Shown one piece after another: positions 44,242-52,862 of a DNA stretch of 64,000 nucleotides; the stretch's first letter is position 1; every line of letters begins with the position of its first letter. The translations under genes were made by a program, and so were the position numbers. This DNA comes from Pyrinomonadaceae bacterium (GTDB lineage: Bacteria > Acidobacteriota > Blastocatellia > Pyrinomonadales > Pyrinomonadaceae), in contig JANQRU010000005.1 in NCBI GenBank assembly GCA_028284415.1, positions 186,001 through 250,000 on the forward strand, in the 5' to 3' direction. Below the pieces are notes generated by a model. The model worked only from the letters and a program-made list of their open reading frames with translations. It was not told the DNA's origin and did not search any database.

Positions 44242-47200
44242 ATGTTAAGAAATTTCAAAATGCTTTCTTTGATTGCAACTTTGATTCTTAGCTTTGCTAC
44301 TTTTAGCCTTGCTCAAGAAACAACAGGCTCGATCGAAGGAACAGTTACTGATAGCACAGGAGCTGTAATTCCAAATGCAACAGTGACAATTCAAGGTAAT
44401 GCCTTCAGAAGGACAGTCCAGTCCAATGATTAAGGTTTTTTCCGTGTTTTGGCTGTTCCTCCCGGAAATTATCAGGTAAAAGCTTCAGCTACGAACTTTG
44501 CTGAAAGTGAAGCAACTACAGCAACAGTTACACTAGGTGAGGCTACTCCCGTAAACTTTACACTACAACCGGCTGGTGCATCCGCAACCGTAACCGTCAC
44601 AGGTGGTGACGTTGCAGCGATTGACACAACATCCAGCCGTGTACAAGACAACATTACATCAAAACGTTTTGAAGAAATTCCGAAAGGAACTAACTTCACG
44701 AGCGTTCTTAATACTGCATCAGGTGTTCAACAAGAAGCCAAAGGTGCCGGTATCCAAATTGAAGGCTCAACCGGAGCTGAAAACACTTTTATTATTGATG
44801 GTCAAGAAGTTACAAACTTTAGAACAGGTCAATTAAATTCCAATAACAACCTGCCTTTTGATCTTGTACAAGAAGTTCAAATCAAAAAAGGTGGCTTTGA
44901 AGCAGAGCATGGCGGAGCAACAGGTGGTGTGATCACGCTTGTTACAAAACGTGGCGGTAATGAATTTAATGGTTCGATCGGAACATCTTTCCAAACCAGC
45001 AAATTAGATTCTGCAACCGCTTTTGTTGATCCTACAAATGTTACAACTTTGAGTAATATCGAAAATCGTAACATTCTACAAGGCACTGTCTTAAACCCTG
45101 ATCCAAATACTTTGACATATTTCAGAGCCGGAAGAGATTTCCCTGCTGATAGATATAATTTCTTCTTCCCAAGCGTTTCAATTGGCGGTCCAATTATTAA
45201 GGATAAACTTTGGTTCTTTTCTGCTTATAATATCCAAAGTTTTGAAACTGAACGTGAAGTAACACATACAGACGGTATTACTCAAAATTATCGTCGCAAT
45301 GAAAGACGCGATTATGGTTTTGCACGTATTGATTCACAACTTGGCGAAAATCTGAACTTGAACGGTAGTTTTACTTATAATCCGATTCGTGTACACGGAG
45401 ATTTAGCTCCGATAACTCCACTTGCAGGTGCTCAACCAAGTAATGGAGTTTTAACAGGCTCTAATTTCTTGGATAACACAGGTGGGCGTCGTTCAAGCAC
45501 GACCTATAATTTTGGTGGAACTTGGACAAACAATAATTGGATTCTTTCTGCTCGCTATGGTGAATCAGCACTCAATGAAAGATTAGGAAGCTATGGTATT
45601 CCGACCAACATTCCTAGAGTTCGCTGTATCACAGGAAACACAGGTGTTGCGGGCGTTACGCCGGGCGGAACTTGTGCTTCAGGATTCTCAAGCGTTCCAT
45701 CGGTTTTCGGAACTGTACGAGATATTTCCAGACGTAAAACATTCGATGCTGACGCAACAGTTATTATTAATGATTTCGGTGGTCGCCATAACATCAAGTT
45801 TGGTTACCAGTTAAATCGTTTAAGCAACGACGTTGACCAAGGTTATGTAGATTCAACCAGAACAGGTGAAATTCGTTTCTTCTACGGTCGTTCATCCAGA
45901 GGGTTTGGAACAGTCGCAGGTGGAATCGGGTATGTTTACTTACAAAACTTCGGAGCTTTCGGTGCTACATCAAGTGATAACCAGGCAATTTACATTCAAG
46001 ACAGCTGGACAATCGGACGTTTAACGATTAACCCAGGTTTTCGTATTGAAAGAGAAGATGTTCCTTCATTCTCAGCAACAGGTGTCCCGATCGTTTTTGG
46101 TTGGGGAGATAAACCTGCTCCGAGAATTGGTGCGGCTCTTGATGTCTTAGGAAACGGCAGATGGAAAATCTACGGTGGCTTTGGTTGGTTCTATGACCGC
46201 TTTAAGTATGAATTACCACGTGGTTCATTCGGCGGAAACACTTTCCTCCGCAGATACATAACCATCTTGGCTAGCAACCCGGACTACACAGACCCGCTTT
46301 ATTCAAGACAAGCGATCTTAGATAACCCGACAGGTCAAACATTTGACTTCCGTGTTCCTTCAAATGATCCGTCTGACAATCGGGTTGACCCAAATCTTCT
46401 CGCTGCCCGTCAAACAGGTATTGATGTCGGAACTGAATTTGAACTTAATCAAAATTGGGTTCTGGGCGCAAGATTTGTCCATAAACAAATTGACAGAACT
46501 ATCGAAGACGTAGGTATTTTTGATGCACAAGGTAATGAAAACTTCTTCATTGCTAATCCAGGATTAGGCGTTGTATCTCAACCATTCTTCCCGGGCTTTG
46601 CACCAACTCCAAAAGCGGAAAGAAAATACGATGCTATAGAATTTTCTGTCAATAAACGCCTTGCCGATAACTATTTCTTAAATGGTAGTTATACCTACAG
46701 CCGTTTGTTCGGAAACTATTCCGGTTTAGCAAGTTCTGATGAAAATGGACGTTCATCACCAAACGTAAACCGTTTCTTCGATTTACCATTCTTAGGTTTT
46801 GATGCTGATGGAAATCCTGATAACGGAAGATTAGCAACGGACAGACCACATGTTGTAAAAGTAAATGCCGGATACAATTTTGACTGGATGGGAAGCAAAT
46901 CTAATTCAACAGAATTTAAAGGTTTCTTTATTGGTCAAAGCGGAACACCTATTTCAACAAGAGTCAGCTTCTATGGAGCTAATACTTTCTTGAATGGACG
47001 TGGTGATCTGGGCAGAACCGAAGCATTTACCCAAACAGACTTTGCTGTGACACACCGTTACAGATTCGGACGTGACTCAAAATACACATTGGCAATTGAT
47101 GTAGATGTTTTGAACTTATTCGATGAGCGTAATGTTGTTAACCGCAGAGGAGTGATCTTCGGTAGCGACCTTTCGGATGCCGATGTTAATTTCTTGTTAC

Positions 47201-47418
47201 CAAATGTGACAGATGAATTAACCTTTATACGGCAAATTTTCAATGGCGGATTGGCAGCTCAGATTCGTGATCTGAATCAACGCGGTGATGCAGGAGCATC
47301 CACTTGCGGAGACGGAACACAAAGCTGTGCAGCTTATGTAACGGATGCCCGTTATAATCAACCAACTCAATTCCAACTTCCACGAACGGTAAGATTTGGC
47401 TTTAGATTGATTTTCTAA
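44242..47418 (+). pseudogene. Oar-like TonB-dependent receptor interrupted by an in-frame TAA
   Basis: The frame is continuous for 1,059 codons except for one stop, TAA at 44431-44433. It reads ...QSND then stop then GFFRVLAVPPGNYQV; CAA (Gln) would restore the usual SNDQGFFR of a CarboxypepD_reg domain. Domains: signal peptide (1-24, ending FSLAQ), carboxypeptidase-regulatory domain (about 27-112), plug (about 115-240) and a 22-strand outer-membrane barrel ending in TVRFGFRLIF. It would import large nutrients. The stop may be a true mutation, a sequencing error or recoded; the second half could start at 44449 but would lack a signal peptide. Confidence 0.75.
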
Positions 47419-47439
47419 ACCCAATCAAACCAGCAACTT

Positions 47440-47484
47440 AGAGAAGGCTCTTAACATTTAAAACATTTGTTAAGAGCCTTCTCT
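47440..47484 (+). terminator. Intrinsic terminator after the Oar-like gene
   Basis: A perfect 17-base inverted repeat (AGAGAAGGCTCTTAACA) with an 11-base loop, followed by TTTATA. Confidence 0.8.
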
Positions 47485-47597
47485 TTTATATTTGAAAAGA
47501 ATTTGAAGAACATTTGATGGTTTTTTTATGACTTTTCCTTAGATTTGAATTATATCTAATAATGCGTAAAAAATTTATACAAAAGGAGTATTTTCAT

Positions 47598-47942
47598 ATG
47601 AATTCTGGTCTTAATAAAGTATTAACTAGCGAACATCATTCATCTGCTGAGATCGGCGACAATGTACTGACTCTCAGTGAGGTTCTTTCTTCTCTAACTA
47701 GAGCTGTTACAACACTTCAGTCAATGAAGGACGTTGAAACAAACGTTTTCTTTAAGCATTTTGAAATGAGTTTTCCAAAGGAAGGTATTGATTTTTATCA
47801 AGCAACCAAGCTTTATGAAATCAATCTGATCAAACAAGCTTTACGTGTCACAAAAGGGCATCAGGCGAAAGCTGCAAAATTGCTTAATATGCGAACATCA
47901 ACCCTTAATTCAATCATTAAACGTCATGATATAAGTTACTAA
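47598..47942 (+). CDS. Fis-family helix-turn-helix protein, 114 aa
   Basis: The ATG at 47598 is chosen because AAAGGAG lies nine bases upstream; the frame extends another 12 codons. The C-terminal 45 residues (IKQALRVTKGHQAKAAKLLN, then MRTSTLNSIIKRHDI) form a Fis/NtrC-type HTH_8 domain. The first half is not recognised. Fis-type proteins bend DNA or activate sigma-54 promoters; without an AAA domain this one is a nucleoid-type or accessory regulator. It stands alone. Confidence 0.8.
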   Translation: MNSGLNKVLTSEHHSSAEIGDNVLTLSEVLSSLTRAVTTLQSMKDVETNVFFKHFEMSFPKEGIDFYQATKLYEINLIKQALRVTKGHQAKAAKLLNMRTSTLNSIIKRHDISY

Positions 47943-48326
47943 TAATTAGAATATAACCAATTTTTGAGAATTATTATCATTTTTTTGCTTTCCCAAAAAA
48001 TATTTGCCATTTAGAAGTGCTGTTTATCTTCTCCACAGTAAAAAAGGATGATAATTCTCATTTTCTTTGCTCTGAAATAACTTTTGCAAGAAAATTTTAT
48101 AAAAATTTTATCCACAAACCTGCAACTTTTCTTACTCAATCTCGTATCAAATTCATAGATAATAAAATCGTCTAAAAACTAAGAAACCAAAGGCTAACCA
48201 GAAAATATGTATGCTAAATCCCTTAAGTTTTAGCATTCTAAAATAATTGTCACAAAAAGATTCCCTAAGGTGTTTTCTTTATAGGTCATGAAAAAAATTT
48301 CAAATTTATAAAAAATCGGTAAAACA
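47943..48326 (+). promoter_or_regulatory. Gene-free region with a Fur-like box (47965-47979)
   Basis: The sequence TGAGAATTATTATCA (47965-47979) matches the 7-1-7 Fur consensus TGATAATnATTATCA at all but one position. A partial inverted copy, GATGATAATTCTC, lies at about 48048. It precedes the winged-helix/TPR gene by about 350 bases. Otherwise AT-rich. Confidence 0.4.
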
Positions 48327-50321
48327 ATGCAATTCTATGATTTCGGAAAGTATCGTATAGATGTTGCAAATCGTGAATTACTTCTCGATGGTAAACATAT
48401 CCCCCTAACTCAAAAATGCTTTGAGATTTTGCTTTTTCTGATCGAGAACCGTGATCGGATGTTGAAAAAGGATGAAATTTTGAATGTCGTCTGGACTGAG
48501 AATTTCGTTGAAGAAGCTAACCTTGCTCAACATATTTATATGATCCGAAAGGTTCTTAAAGAAAATGGCGATGAACGCAATTACATAGAAACGATTCCAA
48601 AATTTGGTTATCGCTTCATCGGAGAGGTGAAAGAGATTTCAGCCCGGGATTTGGCTGCTACAAATTTTCCTAACCAGAGTGTGAATGCTTTTTATGTAAA
48701 TGGAAACTCAAATGGCAGTTTTCCAAATCAGCTGACCTCGCCTGATAAAGATGAAACTCAGGAAAAAATAGCTCTCCCGTCCCGCAAGAAAACTTTAAGT
48801 TTATTTTCGACAATTGCAATTGCACTTATCTTATTTTCTTTATTCTCTTTTGTCGGATATAAACTTTACAGCAATTACAATTCTGCTCCTCAGACAGCTC
48901 AATTCGATTCAATTGCGATTTTGCCCTTTAATCAAATCGGCGGAGCTAAAAACGAAAAACTTGGTTTGGGTATTGCGGACACATTGATTTCAAAATTGAG
49001 TAATCAAAAAGAAGTTTCGATCGCTCCGACCAGTTCGATAATTCAATACCTTGAAGAAGCACAGGACAATCCAATCAAAGTTGGCGAAAAACTTAGAACA
49101 GATTATGTGCTGACAGGAACAATTCAAAAAGATCACAATATCGTCAGAGTCAACGTTCAGTTGATTGATGTTAAAAAGAAAGTTCCTGTCTGGTCAGAAA
49201 AATTTGATGCGGAATTTTCTGATATGTTCACATTGCAGGATAAGGTCTTTGAACATGTTGCCAATAGGCTTTCGATAAAAACAAACGAAGCATCCGAATT
49301 TATCGCCGAAAATAAACATACGGATAACTTTGAAGCTTATCAGGCTTATACAATGGGACTTTTCCATTGGGACGAGCGAACTGAGCAAAGCCTGAGCAAA
49401 GCCGCCGAGTATTTTGAAAAAGCCATCGAAAAAGATCCGAAATATGCAATCGCTCATGCACTTTTGGCTGATACATATTCTCTGATGGTTTTCTTTAACC
49501 TTGGGCATTTACCAAAAGATGAATACATAGCCAAAGCTAAACAAATGGGCAATAGAGCTTTAGAACTTAATCCGAAATCTTCTGAGGCTTTGACTGCTCT
49601 GGCTCTAATCTCTTTGTATGAAGAAAATACAAACAAGGCTTTTTATCTTTACAAAAAAGCAATCGAAATTAATCCAAATAATGCTAATGCCCGCCAGCGT
49701 TATGCTTGGATGCTGACCTATAACAACAATCTGGAAGATGCTATCAAAGAGATGAAATTTGCACAAAGAACGAGACCTAGTTCCCGCTTGGCAAATACTA
49801 ATCTCGCTTATTTCTTGTATTTGGATAAAAAACCTGAGGAAGCCTTAGCTTTCTGCAAAAAGGCGATCGAAATTTCCCCGTCTGTGCCGGAAACCAGAAT
49901 TATGCTTGCTCAAATTTATGAACAAATGGGTGAGCATGATAAAGCTATCGGCGAATTGGAAAAAACTTCCAAAGAACCTGAATTAAGAAAAACGAGTTTA
50001 ACAATTTTAAGCCGCATTCAAGCTAAACAAGGCAATAAAAAGAAGGCGATTAAAACCCTAAAAGAAGCGACTAAAAAACCTGAAACCACCAATTTAGATT
50101 ACGAAACTGCCACCGCCTACCTACACATCGGCGACAAAAAACAAGCAGTAAAAATCCTCAGCGAATCCAAAGATAAAGATTTAACTCTTTTCACAAAAAT
50201 CGCCCACGACTACAATTTAGACCCCTTGAGAAAAATGCCCGAATTCAATCAAATTATGTCTAAAATCCAAAGTCGCGGCGATGAAAAGAAAAAAGAGAAA
50301 TCTGAAGACGATGGAGCTTAA
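48327..50321 (+). CDS. Transmembrane winged-helix regulator with TPR sensor, 664 aa
   Basis: Residues 3-103 are an OmpR/CadC-type winged helix (IPLTQKCFEILLFLIENRDR, then ETIPKFGYRF). One membrane helix follows (about 157-179). Residues 193-320 form a TolB-N/adenylate-cyclase-associated domain (SIAILPFNQIGGAKN, DYVLTGTIQKDHNIVRVNVQ). TPRs extend to about residue 640. The winged helix resembles those of the two propeller regulators but the sensor differs. Such proteins act as membrane-bound one-component regulators. It stands alone; a Fur-like site lies upstream. Confidence 0.85.
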   Translation: MQFYDFGKYRIDVANRELLLDGKHIPLTQKCFEILLFLIENRDRMLKKDEILNVVWTENFVEEANLAQHIYMIRKVLKENGDERNYIETIPKFGYRFIGEVKEISARDLAATNFPNQSVNAFYVNGNSNGSFPNQLTSPDKDETQEKIALPSRKKTLSLFSTIAIALILFSLFSFVGYKLYSNYNSAPQTAQFDSIAILPFNQIGGAKNEKLGLGIADTLISKLSNQKEVSIAPTSSIIQYLEEAQDNPIKVGEKLRTDYVLTGTIQKDHNIVRVNVQLIDVKKKVPVWSEKFDAEFSDMFTLQDKVFEHVANRLSIKTNEASEFIAENKHTDNFEAYQAYTMGLFHWDERTEQSLSKAAEYFEKAIEKDPKYAIAHALLADTYSLMVFFNLGHLPKDEYIAKAKQMGNRALELNPKSSEALTALALISLYEENTNKAFYLYKKAIEINPNNANARQRYAWMLTYNNNLEDAIKEMKFAQRTRPSSRLANTNLAYFLYLDKKPEEALAFCKKAIEISPSVPETRIMLAQIYEQMGEHDKAIGELEKTSKEPELRKTSLTILSRIQAKQGNKKKAIKTLKEATKKPETTNLDYETATAYLHIGDKKQAVKILSESKDKDLTLFTKIAHDYNLDPLRKMPEFNQIMSKIQSRGDEKKKEKSEDDGA

Positions 50322-50673
50322 AATAAAGTAAAAAAGAAATGAGGATGCATTTTATGAAAATGCCTAAAGTTTAATCTACCGTAACTATTCTCTGTAAAAA
50401 TATCGGTAATGCTTCTATGTGTAAAAGAGCAATTCACTTTTAATTTAAGTGCGAAATACGCAACGTTATTAATAATTTTCAATCCCAAAAGACTGAAGCA
50501 GGAAAATAATTTCGCTCTTTAGGCGTTAGACGAAATTCTTAATTCACAAACTGTCAAAATCTCTCTGCTTTTTTCGCTCTCCATGAGTGAAAAATTAGTT
50601 TATAAAGGATTGCTTACATAGTCATAACAATCCATTATTGTGCTTCAATCACAGTTGTATCCAAATTCTTTAA
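50322..50673. other. Gene-free 352 bp
   Basis: A short GCATTTT/AAAATGC hairpin (about 50350-50366) follows the regulator and could end its transcript. No other structure, ORF or repeat is seen. Confidence 0.4.
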
Positions 50674-51177
50674 TTAATACCAAGTTATTCCGGAGCCTTT
50701 TAATGGGTCAATATTTTTCTTTCTTGCTTTATCTATTCCTATTTTTTTTACTTTTTTAAACCATTTTCTGTAACTACGATAAGCTTTTTTTACAACTTTA
50801 TCCGAATTCAAGACAGAGGGTTTATCAATTTCATGAAGAGCAACACCATTTGCATAATCGAATCTTTCATAAAAAAGATATGAAATGTAATGCAGTGCAG
50901 TTACTTCCACAGCTGCTGAAGGTAATAATTGAGATACTTCTGGATGAGTAGCCCCGCTCAATCCGCCTGGGGACTTATTACCTTCTAACTTTAGTAAACA
51001 CTCAATACCTTTAAGTATTTGTTTAGGATCTTTTTCATCTACTTTCTTGCCTGAATAATCTACATCTTTAACACCAACCATGTTATGCCAATAATTGCAA
51101 TTTTGAGCCATAATGTTTTCTACAGAAAACATCATAACGCATAAAATTGATAGAAAAATTATAGATTTTTTTGACAT
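50674..51177 (-). CDS. Secreted hypothetical protein, 167 aa
   Basis: The signal peptide (residues 1-24, ending VENIMAQ) is followed by a helix-rich domain. Two landmark stretches, HPEVSQLLPSAAVEVTALHY and DPLKGSGITWY at the end, look like a conserved family, with Tyr/Trp/Lys-rich RSYRKWFKKVKKIG between. I recall similar proteins in Acidobacteriota but no function. Upstream is the other small secreted gene (51309-51845), about 130 bases away. Confidence 0.6.
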   Translation of the reverse strand: MSKKSIIFLSILCVMMFSVENIMAQNCNYWHNMVGVKDVDYSGKKVDEKDPKQILKGIECLLKLEGNKSPGGLSGATHPEVSQLLPSAAVEVTALHYISYLFYERFDYANGVALHEIDKPSVLNSDKVVKKAYRSYRKWFKKVKKIGIDKARKKNIDPLKGSGITWY

Positions 51178-51308
51178 AAACTTTACACTTCTTTATTTCT
51201 TTTTTGGGGGGTTTTGGGTGTGTAGTCCAATATCCCGCTCATATCCCATATTGCTGTCTGATTCTATCTGCTTGTCCGTAGCCTTGAGTAGGTTCTATTG
51301 TAAGCAGC

Positions 51309-51845
51309 TTATTTTTTCACCCAATCTGGAATGTGTTTAGGAACACTGACATCGTTATATCTGGTTTCAAATTTACCGTCTCCATTTTCATCAAAATAAT
51401 AAACCTTGTATCTTGTGCCAATCACCGCTCGAGAGCCTCCTTTCGTGAATCCAAATGGAGACCCAAAAACTGCAAAGGCAAAAACTTTTTCTTTAAAACT
51501 GTAAAGCTGAAAATACCTTATCTCAAGAGTTAAAGATTCTATTTCTAGGGTCTTTTCTTTATTTAAGTAGTAAAAATCTACAAACGAATCAAAAGGTTTC
51601 TTCAATTGGTAAGTTTTGGCTAATACCGGAATATTTTGAAAATGAACTATTTTACTTTGAAAAGTTTCGTTTGAATCTATCTTAGGCATCTTCCATCCAA
51701 TTTCTTTTACAACCTTCAATAAATCTGTACTTACATCTAGTTTTTCAGAACCGAATTCTTGAGACTCTTGATACAATGCTTTTCCCACTAGGACGAGATT
51801 TACAAAAAGTGTAACCAAAATTATAAAAATAATATGTTTTTTCAT
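51309..51845 (-). CDS. Secreted or membrane-anchored hypothetical protein, 178 aa
   Basis: An uncleaved-looking N-terminal hydrophobic segment (residues 4-22) is followed by a beta-rich domain. Near the end YYFDENGDGKFETRYN is an EF-hand-like Ca-binding loop with the D-x-N-x-D-G spacing. No other family is recognised. It shares the export-plus-acidic-loop style of the secreted protein at 1982-2902, but alignment is not evident. It is the first gene of a minus-strand pair. Confidence 0.55.
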   Translation of the reverse strand: MKKHIIFIILVTLFVNLVLVGKALYQESQEFGSEKLDVSTDLLKVVKEIGWKMPKIDSNETFQSKIVHFQNIPVLAKTYQLKKPFDSFVDFYYLNKEKTLEIESLTLEIRYFQLYSFKEKVFAFAVFGSPFGFTKGGSRAVIGTRYKVYYFDENGDGKFETRYNDVSVPKHIPDWVKK

Positions 51846-51981
51846 CTTCCCTCCTATTTAACTCTTATAACCTTATCACCATTCGTATCGAATTCTTTTC
51901 CTGTATTTTTATCAACTATTATTAATTTTTGTTAGTGTCCTAAAAGTAATATTCTGAGAATTTATCCCGTAGGGATTGAAA

Positions 51982-52123
51982 GAAAATAGCCTCGCAATTT
52001 ATTGCGGGGTTAAATTAAAAATCAATATAAAGCCCCATAAGGGACGATTGATTCAGCCGTCCCTTATGGGACTTGAATCACTTCAATAAATGATCCATCT
52101 CAATAAATTGTGAGGCTATTTTC
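51982..52123. repeat. Palindromic repeat element 1, 142 bp
   Basis: Terminal inverted repeats of 23 bases (left starts GAAAATAGCCTCGCAATTTA, one mismatch) enclose a second perfect 13-bp palindrome, CCCATAAGGGACG/CGTCCCTTATGGG (52034-52070). A small ATCCCGTAGGGAT palindrome flanks it. REP/MITE-like; no transposase nearby. Confidence 0.6.
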
Positions 52124-52228
52124 AATTAGCTCCTAACGGAGCAAAAGAAGTCAGCATTACTTTTAAGGCACTACCCTTAATTATTAGTTATTTCTGCTTG
52201 CATACTTTGCTTGCATGAGTGTTTTTGG

Positions 52229-52510
52229 TCTTTGAAAATTAAATGTTCCGTTAGATTTAGTTTTTAGCCCTCGAGAGTGGGCGGGAGCATAAAGCCCCGT
52301 CCGCAAGGGCGGGGGATAGTTCCCACACAGAATTAAAGCCCCTGTTAAGGGGCGACAGAAATTTCTCCATTGCAAATATCTGTCGCTATCTTGCGATAGC
52401 TCTAAATCTTTGGATTCTACAGACCTAGCGTTCCGCTTCGCTTCACACTAGGCTTCATTCTGTCGCCATCTTTAATGGCTGAAGTGCTTGAGACATTTAA
52501 TTTTCAAAGA
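52229..52510. repeat. Palindromic repeat element 2, 282 bp
   Basis: Perfect 18-base terminal inverted repeats (TCTTTGAAAATTAAATGT) enclose GC-rich inner palindromes (GCCCCGTCCGCAAGGGCGGGG and the GCGACAG/CTGTCGC pairs). A 63-aa minus-strand frame in it is an artefact. Confidence 0.6.
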
Positions 52511-52560
52511 ACAGAACATTCGAATTCTATTTAATCTACTAAGAATTTAACGATAATTAG

Positions 52561-52605
52561 TTTCCTAAAAAACAGGAAACTTGCAAGCAGGGATGCTTGC
52601 ACTCC
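52561..52605. repeat. Half-copy of the 15653-15779 repeat
   Basis: The GTTTCC hairpin stem, TTGCAAGC and GATGCTTGCACTCC match the right half of the 127-bp element. The stem bases are exchanged (GTTTGC/GCAAAC there, GTTTCC/GGAAAC here), a compensatory change. Confidence 0.6.
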
Positions 52606-52782
52606 TTTTACACAGCTTAATGTAGCTCTTCTGAATTGATTCTCATTCATATTCATTTTTTTTACAATATAACGCTATTGATGTTGCGATATTTTAACAA
52701 ACTTACAAAATCAAGACGAAAAAGAATTGAGGTATCTTCATATTGTTTATAGATCGTTTTGCTATTCCCCGAATATTATTTA

Positions 52783-52797
52783 TGGCATTTGGATTGC
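52783..52797 (+). promoter_or_regulatory. Putative sigma-54 promoter of the flagellar cluster
   Basis: TGGCATTTGGATTGC has GG and GC at the correct ten-base spacing (-24/-12). It lies 66 bases before flhA. Confidence 0.55.
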
Positions 52798-52862
52798 GAT
52801 AACCATTGTGTAAGCCCTTGAAAATGGGCAAAAACCATCAAAATTTTGACAGTTTTTACATA

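Noticed and set aside
47562..47597. Earlier start of the Fis-type gene
   Set aside because: The 12-codon extension contains the Shine-Dalgarno of the ATG at 47598.
48001..48060. Second Fur box
   Set aside because: GATGATAATTCTC is only a partial site, lacking the 7-1-7 spacing.
52184..52375. 63-aa minus-strand frame in the repeat region
   Set aside because: It overlaps the palindromic element at 52229-52510, has no ribosome binding site and its composition follows the repeats.
51846..52805. CRISPR array or insertion sequence in the repeat-rich stretch
   Set aside because: Repeats are inverted and unequal, not evenly spaced direct repeats, and no transposase or cas gene is present.
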